A stretch of 64,000 nt of DNA from Acidovorax sp. 1608163 (GCF_003669015.1 NZ_CP033069.1:3420501-3484500), one strand, 5' to 3'. Shown: positions 42,268 to 52,204, numbered from the stretch's first letter. A program made the numbers and translations. The notes: generated from the sequence alone by a model not told the origin.

Positions 42268-43593
42268 TCAGGCTGACGCATCATCTCCTGCAGGCAAGCG
42301 CATGACCCTTGTGCGCGCGTCATATTCAAACACCTCCCCGTGGCGTGCCCAGGTGATGGCGGTGCGCAGCACACGTTCGGCCTCTGCGTCTCCATGCTGC
42401 TCACTCAGCAGGTGCAAGAAGGGCTCTTCGCGCAGCTCACCTGTCGGCTCCTGCTCCAGGCTGTGGCGAATGTGTGCCACCAACGGAACGTGGGCCAGCA
42501 ATTGCTGCCCGAAAATGTCTTGTCGCAGGCTGTGGCTGCCCTCCACATAGCGACGGCCCAGCGGGGTCATCTGCAAGTCGCCACCCGCCAGCGTTGCCAG
42601 CCCCAGCTGTGCCACTGCATGGGCCAGAGGCAGCAGCTCCGCATCGGTCAGGCTGGTTTCCTCAGCCAGCTGCGGCAGGTCCGCACGGCCATCGAAGGGC
42701 GGCTCGGCCAAGAGCTCCAACAACCCGTCCATGCGCACCACGTCTGCGGCGGGCAGGCGGTCGGTCAGCAGGGCGAGTTCTTCCGGCTGCTCGGTCTCGG
42801 CATCACCGGGTGTGGCGCCATGGCGTGTGGCACCGGCGGTCATGAACGCGTAGACCTCATCGATCAGCGCACGCACGTGGGCGCTGTCTGCGTTGCGGGG
42901 TCTTGGCAGCTGGATCGCCAGCTGAAAGCGGATGCGGCCCGGGTCGCTCGCGAAGATCAGCACACGGTCGGCCATCATCACGGCCTCTTCAATGTTGTGC
43001 GAGACGACGAGCATGGCTTTGGTGGGCATGGTGCCACTGCGCCACAACTGCAAGATGTCTTCACGCAGGCGTTCGCCAGTCAATACGTCCAGGGCAGAGA
43101 AGGCCTCGTCCATCAACAGCACGTCCGGCTCGGTCACCAGCGCGCGGGCAATGCCCACACGCTGGCGCATGCCGCCCGACAGCTCCCGTGGCAGCGCCCC
43201 TTCAAAGCCCGCAAGGCCAATCAAGCCGATGGCCGCAGCCACCCGCGCGTCGCTCTCCACCTGCGGCACACCGCGCGCCTCCAGCCCCAGCGCCACGTTC
43301 TGCTGCACCGTGAGCCAGGGGAACAAAGCAAACGACTGAAACACCATGCTGATCGCGCGCGCAGGACCGTGCAACGGTTGCCCGCGGTATTGCACGTCCC
43401 CCTGGTCGGCGGGCACCAGGCCAGCCATGATGCGCAGCAAGGTGCTCTTGCCCGAGCCCGACTGGCCTAGAAGCGCGACGATCTCGCCTTCCTTCAGGGT
43501 GAAGTCCACGCCATGCAATACGGGCCGCTCTCGGCCGTCTGAAGAGCGAAAGGTTTTCCCAACGCCTCGAAGTTCAATGATGGATTGCGTCAT
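42268..43593 (-). CDS. ABC transporter ATPase with C-terminal AAA-associated domain
   Basis: This is a 441-residue ATPase of the nitrate/sulfonate/taurine-type importer family. The nucleotide-binding half (about 1-250) has Walker [20 protein letters not shown], signature LSGGMRQRVGIARALV, Walker B DVLLMDEAFSALD and H-loop LVVSHN. About 180 further residues form a C-terminal domain of the AAA-associated type (AEETSLTDAELLPLAHAVAQ, GDLQMTPLGRRYVEGSHS, DIFGQQLLAHVPLVAHIR), probably regulatory with a winged-helix-like fold. It is 43 bp downstream of the double permease gene. No binding-protein gene is linked. Confidence 0.88.
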   Translation of the reverse strand: MTQSIIELRGVGKTFRSSDGRERPVLHGVDFTLKEGEIVALLGQSGSGKSTLLRIMAGLVPADQGDVQYRGQPLHGPARAISMVFQSFALFPWLTVQQNVALGLEARGVPQVESDARVAAAIGLIGLAGFEGALPRELSGGMRQRVGIARALVTEPDVLLMDEAFSALDVLTGERLREDILQLWRSGTMPTKAMLVVSHNIEEAVMMADRVLIFASDPGRIRFQLAIQLPRPRNADSAHVRALIDEVYAFMTAGATRHGATPGDAETEQPEELALLTDRLPAADVVRMDGLLELLAEPPFDGRADLPQLAEETSLTDAELLPLAHAVAQLGLATLAGGDLQMTPLGRRYVEGSHSLRQDIFGQQLLAHVPLVAHIRHSLEQEPTGELREEPFLHLLSEQHGDAEAERVLRTAITWARHGEVFEYDARTRVMRLPAGDDASA

Positions 43594-43636
43594 GGTGGCA
43601 GCAGTTGCGGTCTTGTGCGGTCTTTTCCCTGGGGCG

Positions 43637-45373
43637 TCAGAAATGCATGCGGTCTTCCGCCAAGCGGTAGAGCCTTCGCCACAGGAAGTGGTTCAGTCCC
43701 ATGACGAACACCACCATGGCGCCAATGCCCAGCGCGATGCGAGGAAAGTCGCCGCTGGCCGTCATCTGGGCGATGTAGCTGCCCAGGCCTTGGGCCTGCA
43801 AGGTGGTGTCACCCCAGGTCACATATTCGGCCACGATGCTGGCGTTCCATGAGCCACCACTGGCGGTGATGGCCCCTGTCACAAAGCTGGGAAATACGGC
43901 GGGCAAGAGGTAACGCTTCCAGCGCAGCCAGCCCTTGAGGCCCAGGTTTTGCGCGGCCAGGCGCAGTTCGTTCGGAATGCTGGAGGCCCCGGCAATCACG
44001 TTAAAGAGGATGTACCACTGCGTCCCCAGGATCATGAGTGGCGAGAGCCATATGTCGGGGTCCAATTTCCAGTGCACCATCAGCATCACGGCAATCGGAA
44101 AGAACAGATTGGCAGGAAACGCTGCCAGAAACTGCGCCACCGCCTGCAAACGCCCAGACCAGCGCGGGCTCATGCCCACCCACACCCCAATAGGCACCCA
44201 CACCAGCGCCGCCAGCGCAATCAGCACCAGCACGCGGACCAGCGTGTAGCCACCCAGGACGAAGACATGTGCCACCTCAGTCCAGCCCACCTCGGTGTGC
44301 ACAAACTGCACCAACCGCGCCACGGCAAACAGCACACAAGCCGCCAACAACGCATCCCACACCCGCTCGGCCCTGGTAGAGACTGCGCGTGGTCTCGCGC
44401 GGATCGAGGTGCCGTCGTAGCTGCGCCGAAACCAGCCCAAGGTGCGGCCCAACAACCGTTGCCCGCCCCCCGCCAGGCTCTGCACGGCATGTGCGCGGCG
44501 CAGCCAGCTCAACAGCCAGGAGCGCGGTGCGGCATCGGCGCCGCTTTCTTCGAAACGAAACTTGTCGGCCCACGCCACCAGTGGCCTGAACAGCAACTGG
44601 TCATACAGCAAGATGGCCACCAGCATGCAGCCAATGGCCCAGCCGATGGCACCCAGATCGCGGGCCTCAATGGCCAGCGCAATGTAGGAGCCCACACCAG
44701 GCAGCTTGATGTCCTGGTGCGAAACGGAAATGGCCTCGGAGGCGACCACAAAGAACCAGCCCCCGGACATTGACATCATCATGTTCCACAGCAGTCCTGG
44801 CATGGCGAAGGGCAACTCCAGGCGCCAAAACCGCTGCCAGCCCGACAACTGGAACACGCGCGCTGCTTCCTGCAGTTCTGCAGGCACCGTGCGCAGCGAC
44901 TGGTACAGACTGAACGCCATGTTCCAGGCCTGTGAAGTGAATATCGCAAAGATGGCTGCACACTCCACCCCCAGCAAGCTGCCGGGAAACAAGGCAATGA
45001 ACCCTGTCACGGTAATGGACAGGAAGCCCAGGATGGGAATGGACTGCAATATGTCCAGCAATGGCACCAGCACGCGCTCGGCCCAGCGGTATTTGGCCGC
45101 CAGCACGGCAAACACGGCGCTGAAAATCAGTGCCGCCCCCATGGCGATGAACATGCGCAGCGTGGTGCGCAGCAGGTAGTAGGGCAGTTGCCAGGGATCG
45201 AGCGACAGCGGCAGCGTGTCGCCCATTTGAAAGGGCTTGGCCATCTGCGCCGCACCATAGGCCAGCACCACCACGACGGCGAGCACCAAGGGCAACAAGG
45301 CCCAGTCCCAGCGATTGGGCGACGCCTCCACTATCTGGCGGGGAAGAAACTCACGGCGTCGGGGCTGAGTCAT
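43637..45373 (-). CDS. ABC transporter permease with two fused BPD domains
   Basis: This is an inner-membrane permease of 578 residues. The start at 45373 (MTQPRRREFLPRQIVEASPN) avoids a long non-hydrophobic upstream frame. It contains two complete permease domains in tandem, each with about six helices and an EAA-type loop (LQEAARVFQLSGWQRFWRLE near 190, RLAAQNLGLKGWLRWKRYLL near 490). The joint is a charged linker of about 80 residues (SWLRRAHAVQSLAGGG, SIRARPRAVSTRAERVW). Fusing the two halves into one chain is less common in this family than a homodimer. It pairs with the ATPase gene 43 bp downstream. Confidence 0.85.
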   Translation of the reverse strand: MTQPRRREFLPRQIVEASPNRWDWALLPLVLAVVVVLAYGAAQMAKPFQMGDTLPLSLDPWQLPYYLLRTTLRMFIAMGAALIFSAVFAVLAAKYRWAERVLVPLLDILQSIPILGFLSITVTGFIALFPGSLLGVECAAIFAIFTSQAWNMAFSLYQSLRTVPAELQEAARVFQLSGWQRFWRLELPFAMPGLLWNMMMSMSGGWFFVVASEAISVSHQDIKLPGVGSYIALAIEARDLGAIGWAIGCMLVAILLYDQLLFRPLVAWADKFRFEESGADAAPRSWLLSWLRRAHAVQSLAGGGQRLLGRTLGWFRRSYDGTSIRARPRAVSTRAERVWDALLAACVLFAVARLVQFVHTEVGWTEVAHVFVLGGYTLVRVLVLIALAALVWVPIGVWVGMSPRWSGRLQAVAQFLAAFPANLFFPIAVMLMVHWKLDPDIWLSPLMILGTQWYILFNVIAGASSIPNELRLAAQNLGLKGWLRWKRYLLPAVFPSFVTGAITASGGSWNASIVAEYVTWGDTTLQAQGLGSYIAQMTASGDFPRIALGIGAMVVFVMGLNHFLWRRLYRLAEDRMHF

Positions 45374-45580
45374 GGGAAGGCCAACAGCAAGCCTTGGCCA
45401 CACCGAGGGATTCGACTGTGCGCCGGGCACCGGATGGTACGCGTTTTCACGCGGTTCATGGGGGTCGGCGGCGCTACCGCTACGGAGTCCGTGCATCGCA
45501 TGGTGCCACCCGCCTGAGCCGACTTGATCCGTCCATCCGACAAAACGGCTCGCACTTAAAAAACGCTCGCTACGGGAGAC

Positions 45581-45613
45581 ATGTCACACCCAGGTCACAC
45601 CCATGTCACACAA
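45581..45613 (+). promoter_or_regulatory. Putative Pho box: three 11-bp direct repeats
   Basis: ATGTCACACCC, AGGTCACACCC and ATGTCACACAA repeat with an exact 11-bp period. The period and TGTCA core match PhoB binding sites (CTGTCAT-type heptamers every 11 bp). They end 11 bp before a -10-like hexamer, as activator sites at -35 do. The spacers are more GC-rich than in enterobacterial Pho boxes. Confidence 0.55.
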
Positions 45614-45623
45614 GCGCGGCCCA

Positions 45624-45639
45624 ATGTAATCGATTACAT
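45624..45639. promoter_or_regulatory. Perfect 16-bp LacI-family operator overlapping a -10 hexamer
   Basis: ATGTAATCGATTACAT is a perfect palindrome centred on CG, as LacI/GalR-family operators are. TGTAAT within it matches the -10 consensus at five of six positions, so bound repressor would block the promoter. It lies 17 bp before the regulator start. Confidence 0.75.
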
Positions 45640-45655
45640 CAGGCCCAGGAGCTGC

Positions 45656-46672
45656 GTGAATATCCAGGATGTTGCCCAGGCTGCGGGCGTTTCGGTCGCT
45701 ACGGTCTCGCGGGTTTTCAACCTGCCGGACAAGGTCACACCCGCCACGCGTGCGCATGTGGCACAGGTGGCCCGCACCCTGGGCTACCAGCCCAATGCCA
45801 GCGCCCGCACGCTGCGCACGCAGCGCAGCCGCGTCGTGGGCGTGGTGCTGCCCACCCTCACCAACCCGGTCTTTGCCGAATGCCTTGAAGGCATTGCCCG
45901 CGCTGCGGCTGCGGCGGGCTACGCCATCTTGCCCTTCACCACCGACTACCGGCTGGACCAGGAAGAGCGGGCGGCGTCCCTGCTCATCGCGGGCAATGTG
46001 GACGGGATGATCCTGACCGTGTCCAACCCCGGCACCTCTCTGGCGCTGCGCCGCTTGGCAGACACGGGCCTGCCCTATGTGCTGGTCTACAACCGGCATG
46101 CCGAGCACCCCTGCGTGTCGGTGGACGGCGAGCAGGCCGTGGCCGAACTGGTGGCGCGCCTTGCGGGCCTGGGCCACCGGCGCATCGCCATGGTGACGGG
46201 CCAACTCCACGCCTCAGACCGCGCGCAGCAACGCTGCCGGGGCTTTCAGCGCGGCATGGCGCAAGCAGGGCTGGGCGATGGCACCAGTGCCACGGTGCTG
46301 GAGGTGCCCTTTGTGGACACGGCCATCCAGTCCATCTGCGGCCTGCTGCAAGCCCGCGAACGCCCCACCGCACTGGTGTGCTCCAACGACCTGCTGGCCA
46401 TCCGCGCGCTGCGCAGCGCCCATTTGGCGGGCCTGTCGGTGCCGCGCGATGTGAGCGTGGTGGGCTTCGACGGCATTGCGCTGGGCGAAGACCTGGCGCC
46501 GCAGCTGAGCACCGTGGCCCAACCCAATGCCGACCTGGGCCACGCCAGTGTGGAGCTGCTGGTGCAAGCCATGGCCAACCAGGCGCTGCTGCCTGCCCAG
46601 GCCAGCTTGACGCTGCCGCATGCCTGGCGTGCGGGCGAATCGTGCGGCCAGGCACCCAAAGGCTCTGCCTGA
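45656..46672 (+). CDS. LacI-family transcriptional regulator
   Basis: This is a 338-residue repressor. The GTG start at 45656 has AGGAG just upstream and opens on the DNA-binding domain (VNIQDVAQAAGVSVATVSRV, NLPDKVTPATRAHV), including the hinge (YQPNASARTLRTQRS). Residues 60-330 form a periplasmic-binding-protein-like effector domain (VVGVVLPTLTNPVFAECLEG, VCSNDLLAIRALRSAHLAGL, VSVVGFDGIALGEDLAP). A perfect palindrome before the gene is probably its own operator. The transporter genes follow 52 bp later on the same strand, so it likely regulates their expression and its own. Effector unknown; LacI proteins usually sense sugars or nucleosides, which would fit a glycerol- or nucleoside-bearing phosphodiester. 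Confidence 0.92.
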   Translation: MNIQDVAQAAGVSVATVSRVFNLPDKVTPATRAHVAQVARTLGYQPNASARTLRTQRSRVVGVVLPTLTNPVFAECLEGIARAAAAAGYAILPFTTDYRLDQEERAASLLIAGNVDGMILTVSNPGTSLALRRLADTGLPYVLVYNRHAEHPCVSVDGEQAVAELVARLAGLGHRRIAMVTGQLHASDRAQQRCRGFQRGMAQAGLGDGTSATVLEVPFVDTAIQSICGLLQARERPTALVCSNDLLAIRALRSAHLAGLSVPRDVSVVGFDGIALGEDLAPQLSTVAQPNADLGHASVELLVQAMANQALLPAQASLTLPHAWRAGESCGQAPKGSA

Positions 46673-46724
46673 CAACCGAGATTTCTCATTCACCTTTTTT
46701 CCCTCAACCCACGGAGCTTCTTCC

Positions 46725-47738
46725 ATGCGTTCCATGCTGCCTTCCCTCTTGCGCACCACAGCGCTGGCCATTGGCCTCACCGCCTCCACCCTGGCCATGG
46801 CCCAGACGGCCATTTGCTACAACTGCCCGCCCGAATGGGCCGACTGGGGCAGCCAGATCAAGGCCATCAAGGCCAAGACGGGCGTCACCGTGCCGCCTGA
46901 CAACAAGAACTCGGGCCAGTCGCTGGCGCAGCTGGTGGCCGAGAAGGCCCGCCCCGTGGCCGACGTGACCTACCTCGGCGTCACCTTCGCCATCCAGGCG
47001 CAAAAGGACGGCGTGGTGGGCAGCTACAAGCCCGCCGCCTGGGCCGATATCCCTGACGGTCTCAAGGACCCCAACGGCCAGTGGTTCACCATCCACTCAG
47101 GCACCCTCGGCTTCATGGTCAATGTCGATGCGCTCAAGGGCAAGCCGGTGCCCACATCGTGGGCCGATTTGCTCAAGCCTGACTACAAGGGCCTGATCGG
47201 CTACCTGGACCCCGCCTCGGCCTTCGTGGGCTATGTGGGCGCCGTGGCCGTAAACCAGGCGCGCGGCGGCACTCTGGACAACTTTGCCCCGGGCATCGAC
47301 TACTTCAAGGCACTGCAAAAGAACGAGCCCATCGTGCCCAAGCAGACCTCGTATGCCCGCGTGCTGTCGGGCGAGATCGCCATCTTGCTGGACTACGACT
47401 TCAACGCCTACCGCGCCAAGTACAAGGACCAGGCCAATGTGCAGTTTGTGATCCCTGCCGAAGGCACGGTGGTGGTGCCCTATGTGATGAGCCTGGTGGC
47501 CAACGCCCCGCACGAGGTCGATGGCAAGAAGGTGCTGGACTTTGTGCTGTCGGACGAAGGCCAGGCCATCTGGGCCAATGCCTACCTGCGCCCGGTGCGT
47601 GCAGCGGCCATGCCCAAGGAGGTGCAGGCCCGCTTCCTGCCCGCCAGCGAATACGCCCGCGCCAAGACGGTGGACTACCAAAAAATGGCCACCGTGCAAA
47701 AGGCGTTCTCTGAGCGCTATCTGAAGGACGTGCAGTAA
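46725..47738 (+). CDS. ABC transporter substrate-binding protein
   Basis: This is a periplasmic binding protein of 337 residues. Residues 1-26 are a signal peptide (LLRTTALAIGLTASTLAMAQ). The mature protein belongs to the family 1 extracellular solute-binding group used for iron, polyamines, thiamine and phosphonates (NSGQSLAQLVAEKARPVADV, GTLGFMVNVDALKGKPVPTS, ADLLKPDYKGLIGYLDPASA). Its C-terminal lobe includes LSGEIAILLDYDFNAYRAKY. Its first permease partner starts 51 bp later. Context with a phosphodiesterase suggests a phosphorylated ligand. Confidence 0.9.
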   Translation: MRSMLPSLLRTTALAIGLTASTLAMAQTAICYNCPPEWADWGSQIKAIKAKTGVTVPPDNKNSGQSLAQLVAEKARPVADVTYLGVTFAIQAQKDGVVGSYKPAAWADIPDGLKDPNGQWFTIHSGTLGFMVNVDALKGKPVPTSWADLLKPDYKGLIGYLDPASAFVGYVGAVAVNQARGGTLDNFAPGIDYFKALQKNEPIVPKQTSYARVLSGEIAILLDYDFNAYRAKYKDQANVQFVIPAEGTVVVPYVMSLVANAPHEVDGKKVLDFVLSDEGQAIWANAYLRPVRAAAMPKEVQARFLPASEYARAKTVDYQKMATVQKAFSERYLKDVQ

Positions 47739-47789
47739 GCCGCTGCGGCCACTGCCTTCAGCGACCTCCTCTTGCAATCTGCCATCGCC

Positions 47790-48604
47790 ATGCGCTCCGG
47801 CTTTGCTCCTTCCCGCACGCTGCTGCTGGCCTGCGCCGCACCGGCGGCGGCCTTCTTTGCCGCGTTCTGGCTGCTGCCGGTGGCGCGGCTGCTGGCGCTG
47901 CCCGCCCACCAAGGCTGGGCCACGTACTTTGCCGTGCTCAGCCATGGCCGCTATCTGCAAAGCCTGCTGCAAACGCTGGGCCTGTCCATCGTGGTCACCC
48001 TGGCCACGCTGGTGCTGGGGCCCTGGTGGGCATCACGCTGGCACGCCAGCGGTTTGCGGGGCGCAGGCTGCTGTTGTCGCTGCTCACGCTGCCGCTGTCG
48101 TTCCCGGGGGTGATCGTGGGGTTCTTCATGATCTTGCTGGGCGGGCGCCAGGGCGTAGTGGCGGACCTGTCTGCACACCTGGGCGGCGAGCGAATCACCT
48201 TTGCCTACGGGCTTGCGGGCTTGTTCCTGGCGTACCTGTACTTCTCGCTGCCCCGCGCCATCACCACCTACACCGCGGCCGCCGAGGCCATAGACGCGCA
48301 GCTGGAAGAGGCCGCGCGCTCTCTGGGCGCATCGCGCTGGCGTGTGGCGCGCGACGTGTGGATGCCCGAGCTGGCCCCCACCACGCTGGCCTGCGGTGCC
48401 ATCGTGTTCGCCACAGCCATGGGGGCGTTTGGCACAGCCTTCACGCTGGCCAGCAAATTTGAGGTGCTGCCCATCACCATTTACAACGAATTCACCAACT
48501 ACGCCAACTTTGCCCTGGCGGCCAGCCTGTCGATTGCGCTGGGGCTCATCACCTGGTTGGTGCTGTGGCTGGCGCGCCGCGTGGGCGGCAAGGAGGCGTT
48601 TTGA
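47790..48604 (+). CDS. ABC transporter permease 1, interrupted by a one-base frameshift
   Basis: This is an inner-membrane permease, about 271 residues after correction. The first part (MRSGFAPSRTLLLACAAPAA to TLGLSIVVTLATLVLG) and the remainder (ALVGITLARQRF...) lie in different frames that join if the G4 run at 48017-48020 is read as G5. The result has six helices and a permease EAA loop (LEEAARSLGASRWRVARDVW). As written the first fragment would end near 48113. The end overlaps the second permease start (TGATG). The same type of error in other genes argues against true inactivation. Confidence 0.85.
48017..48020. other. Homopolymer G4, probable site of a missing base
   Basis: Adding one G (or one C in the adjoining CCC) restores a continuous permease frame. 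Confidence 0.75.
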
Positions 48605-49419
48605 TGTCTACCCCACCCAACGCCTACAAAGCCCGCCAGGCCCCCTGGCTGCTCATCGCGCTCACCACGCTGGTGGCTATTTTCATGCTGGCGCCCATCG
48701 CCTTGTCGGTGATGACGGGGCTGGTGGTCAACTACAGCAAGGGCCTCGCCAGCGGGCTCACCACACGCTGGCTCGCCGAGGTGTGGGAGCTCTACGGCGG
48801 CACGGTGGGTGCATCGCTGTGGCTTGCGCTGCTGTGCGTGGCAGGCAATTTGCTGCTGGGCGTGCCCTGTGCCTACGCTCTGGCACGCAGTCCATCGCGC
48901 GCGGCGCGGTGGTTTGAAGAGCTGCTCACCCTGCCCGTGGCGGTGCCGGGCCTGGCCAGCGCGCTGGCGCTCATCCTGGTCTATGGCCAGCTTGCGGGCT
49001 TTCGCCAAAGCTTCGCCTTCATTCTGGTGGGCCACATGGTGTTCACGCTGCCCTTCATGGTGCGCACCGTGGGCGCGGCGTTTCGCAAGGGGGAGCTGCG
49101 CGCGCTTGAAGAGGCTGCACGCTCGCTGGGGGCCAGCTTTGCACAGCGCTTTTTGGGCGTGCTGGTGCCCGCCGTGCTGCCCGCTATCGTGGCAGGCAGC
49201 CTGATGGTGTTCACGCTGTCGGTGGGCGAATTCAACCTTACGTGGATGCTGCACACGCCGCTCACCCGCACTCTGCCCGTGGGCCTGGCAGACAGCTATG
49301 CCTCCATGCGCATCGAAATCGGATCGGCCTACACGCTGGTCTTCCTCATCGTCATCCTGCCCGTGCTCTGGGGCCTTCAGGCCATCGGCGCCCTCATCGA
49401 AAAACACCATGGAACTTGA
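48604..49419 (+). CDS. ABC transporter permease 2
   Basis: This is an inner-membrane permease of 271 residues with six predicted helices (LLIALTTLVAIFMLAPIALS, SLWLALLCVAGNLLLGVPCA, LLTLPVAVPGLASALALILV, FAFILVGHMVFTLPF and others). The EAA loop is LEEAARSLGASFAQRFLGVL, followed by the GEFNLTWML turn typical of phosphonate/iron-type permeases. It starts inside the stop of permease 1 (TGATG) and overlaps the ATPase gene by eleven bases, so all transporter subunits are tightly coupled. Confidence 0.92.
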   Translation: MSTPPNAYKARQAPWLLIALTTLVAIFMLAPIALSVMTGLVVNYSKGLASGLTTRWLAEVWELYGGTVGASLWLALLCVAGNLLLGVPCAYALARSPSRAARWFEELLTLPVAVPGLASALALILVYGQLAGFRQSFAFILVGHMVFTLPFMVRTVGAAFRKGELRALEEAARSLGASFAQRFLGVLVPAVLPAIVAGSLMVFTLSVGEFNLTWMLHTPLTRTLPVGLADSYASMRIEIGSAYTLVFLIVILPVLWGLQAIGALIEKHHGT

Positions 49420-50494
49420 ACGCACGCGCGTGGACATCGTCCAGTGCGCCAAAACCTATGCCGACGGCACACGCGGCCTGCAGCCCACCGACCTGGTGGT
49501 GGAGCCCGGCGAAGTGCTCGCGCTGCTCGGCCCCTCGGGCTGCGGCAAGACCACGCTGCTGCGCCTGATTGCGGGGCTGGAAGCCCCCGATGCGGGCAGC
49601 CGCATCGCCTTTGGCGGCAACGATGTGACGCAGTTGCCCATTGAGCAGCGCGGCGTGGGCATGGTGTTCCAGCACTACGCGCTGTTTCCGCAGATGAGCG
49701 TGGAGGCCAACATTGGCTACGGCCTCAAGATCCGCGGAGTGGCCGAAGACGAGCGCAGCCGCACGGTGGGCGAGCTGGTCGACCTGGTGCGCCTGAATGG
49801 CCTGGAGAAAAAACGCCCCGCCGAACTATCGGGCGGCCAACGCCAGCGCGTGGCCCTGGCCCGCGCCGTGGCCGTGCGCCCGCGTGTGCTGCTGCTGGAC
49901 GAACCGCTCACCGCGCTCGATGCCAAACTCAAGGAATCGCTGCGCGACGAGCTGGCCGAGCTGCTGCGCCGCCTGCACATCACCGCCATCCACGTCACGC
50001 ATGACCAGCAAGAAGCCCTGGCCATTGCCGACCGCCTGGCCGTGATGCGTGCGGGCCGCATCGTGCAAGTGGGCGATGGCGAGACGCTGTACCGCACCCC
50101 GGCGCACCCGTTTGTGGCGGCCTTTTTGGGCAAGGTGAATCGCCTTGAACGCAACGCCGCCGCCCGCGACCGCCAAGTGCTGCCCCTGGGCGGCATCGAC
50201 CTGCCCTGCACTGCATCCTGCCAAGGCCTGGACACCTTGCTAGCGCGCCCTGAAGACCTGGAAGTGGCCCTGGACACCACAGGCGACGCATTCACCATGG
50301 CCTGGGGCCGTGCCGAGGTGGTTCAGCGCAGCTTTCTGGGCGACCGCGTACAGCTCAGCCTGCGCGTGGCCGACCAAAGCGCCCTGCTGCACGCCGATGT
50401 GGCCCGCGACCACCCTGCACGCACGGGCGACACCGTCGGCATCCGCATCCACCCAGAACGCCTCATGCCCTTGGCCGAGGAATCCACGCAATGA
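49409..50494 (+). CDS. ABC transporter ATPase
   Basis: This is the importer ATPase, 361 residues. Walker A LLGPSGCGKTTLLRLIAGL, Q-loop MVFQHYALFPQMSVEANI, signature LSGGQRQRVALARAVAV, Walker B VLLLDEPLTALDAKLKESLR and H-loop IHVTHDQQEALAIADR are intact. The last ~110 residues form a TOBE-type domain (VAAFLGKVNRLERNA, LLARPEDLEVAL, AEVVQRSFLGDRVQLSLRVA), as in spermidine, iron and phosphonate importers. The start at 49409 overlaps permease 2; the stop overlaps the phosphodiesterase start (ATGA). Confidence 0.94.
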   Translation: MELERTRVDIVQCAKTYADGTRGLQPTDLVVEPGEVLALLGPSGCGKTTLLRLIAGLEAPDAGSRIAFGGNDVTQLPIEQRGVGMVFQHYALFPQMSVEANIGYGLKIRGVAEDERSRTVGELVDLVRLNGLEKKRPAELSGGQRQRVALARAVAVRPRVLLLDEPLTALDAKLKESLRDELAELLRRLHITAIHVTHDQQEALAIADRLAVMRAGRIVQVGDGETLYRTPAHPFVAAFLGKVNRLERNAAARDRQVLPLGGIDLPCTASCQGLDTLLARPEDLEVALDTTGDAFTMAWGRAEVVQRSFLGDRVQLSLRVADQSALLHADVARDHPARTGDTVGIRIHPERLMPLAEESTQ

Positions 50495-51338
50495 CCACCA
50501 CCTTGCTGCTGCAACTGTCCGATCTGCACATCCGCGAGCCAGGCCGCCTGGCCTATGGCCGCATCAACACGGCACCGTACCTGCAGCAGGCGGTGCAGAG
50601 CATCACCCGCCTGCCCCAGCGCCCCGATGCCGTGGTCATCACCGGCGACCTGACCGACTTTGGCCGCGCAGCCGAGTACGACCACTTGCGCGCCCTGCTG
50701 GCCCCGCTGGGGTCCATGCCCATCTACCTGCTGCCGGGCAACCACGACGACCGCAGCCAACTGCGCGCCAGCTTTCCAGAACACGCCCATTACCTGGGCA
50801 ACCACCTCGGTCACGACGGGTTTGTGCAATACAGCGTGCCCGTGGGTGACCTGCAATTGATTGCGCTGGACACCGTGGTGCCCAGGGCCAGCACCGGCAG
50901 CCTGTGCGCCCAACGCCTTGCGTGGCTGGAGGCCGAGCTGGAACGCCAGAGCCACCGCCCCGTGGTCATCGCCATGCACCACCCACCGTTTCAAACACTG
51001 ATCGGCCACATGGACCACATTGGCCTGCTCGAAGGCGCCCAGGCGCTAGAGGCCATCGTGGCCCGCCACCCCAACGTCGAACGCGTCATCTGCGGCCACC
51101 TGCACCGCAGCATCCAGGTGCGCTTTGGCGGCACCATCGCATCCACCGTGCCCGCCCCGCGCACCAGGTCAGCCTGGACCTGTCGCCGCAAGCGCCATCC
51201 ACCTGGATGCTGGAGCCCCCAGGCTTCGCCATCCACGCCCTGCCACACGGGTCGCGCATGGTGTCTCATCTGGCAGCCAGTGGGTCATTTGAAGGGCCGT
51301 TCCCCTTCCATGAGCCGGATGGGCAGCTTATCGATTGA
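50491..51338 (+). CDS. GpdQ/CpdA-like metallophosphoesterase, interrupted by a one-base frameshift
   Basis: This is a binuclear metal phosphodiesterase of about 282 residues after correction. Metal-binding motifs are in order: LLQLSDLHIREPG (DxH), VVITGDLTDFGRAAEYDHL (GDxxD), YLLPGNHDDRSQL (GNHD), VVIAMHHPPFQTL and RVICGHLHRSIQ (GHxH). The layout matches the glycerophosphodiesterase GpdQ and cyclic-nucleotide phosphodiesterase CpdA group; no signal peptide is visible. The frame breaks after ASTVPAP at the C4 run 51155-51158. Reading C5 gives AHQVSLDLSPQAPSTWMLEP and the normal end PFPFHEPDGQLID. Coupled to the ATPase gene, it would hydrolyse an imported diester in the cytoplasm. Confidence 0.85.
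51155..51158. other. Homopolymer C4, probable site of a missing base
   Basis: One more C joins ASTVPAP to AHQVSLDLSPQ in the phosphoesterase gene. Confidence 0.7.
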
Positions 51339-51398
51339 TAGGGTGGGGTTTTGATTCAACACCCCAGAGCGGGGTGGAAGTGTGGGCAGAAACAAAAA

Positions 51399-51416
51399 AG
51401 CACCCCGAGGGGTGCT
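51399..51416 (-). terminator. Terminator of tRNA-Ser
   Basis: AGCACCCCGAGGGGTGCT forms a 7-8-bp stem followed on the minus strand by six T, 16 bp after the tRNA. Confidence 0.88.
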
Positions 51417-51431
51417 TGTCTGTTTGCCTAT

Positions 51432-51521
<90 letters not shown>

Positions 51522-51544
51522 AATGTGTCGAAGCCTACGATTAT

Positions 51545-52204
<660 letters not shown>

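Noticed and set aside
48026..48604. A separate short permease gene
   Set aside because: It is the continuation of permease 1 after the G4 run and has no start signal of its own.
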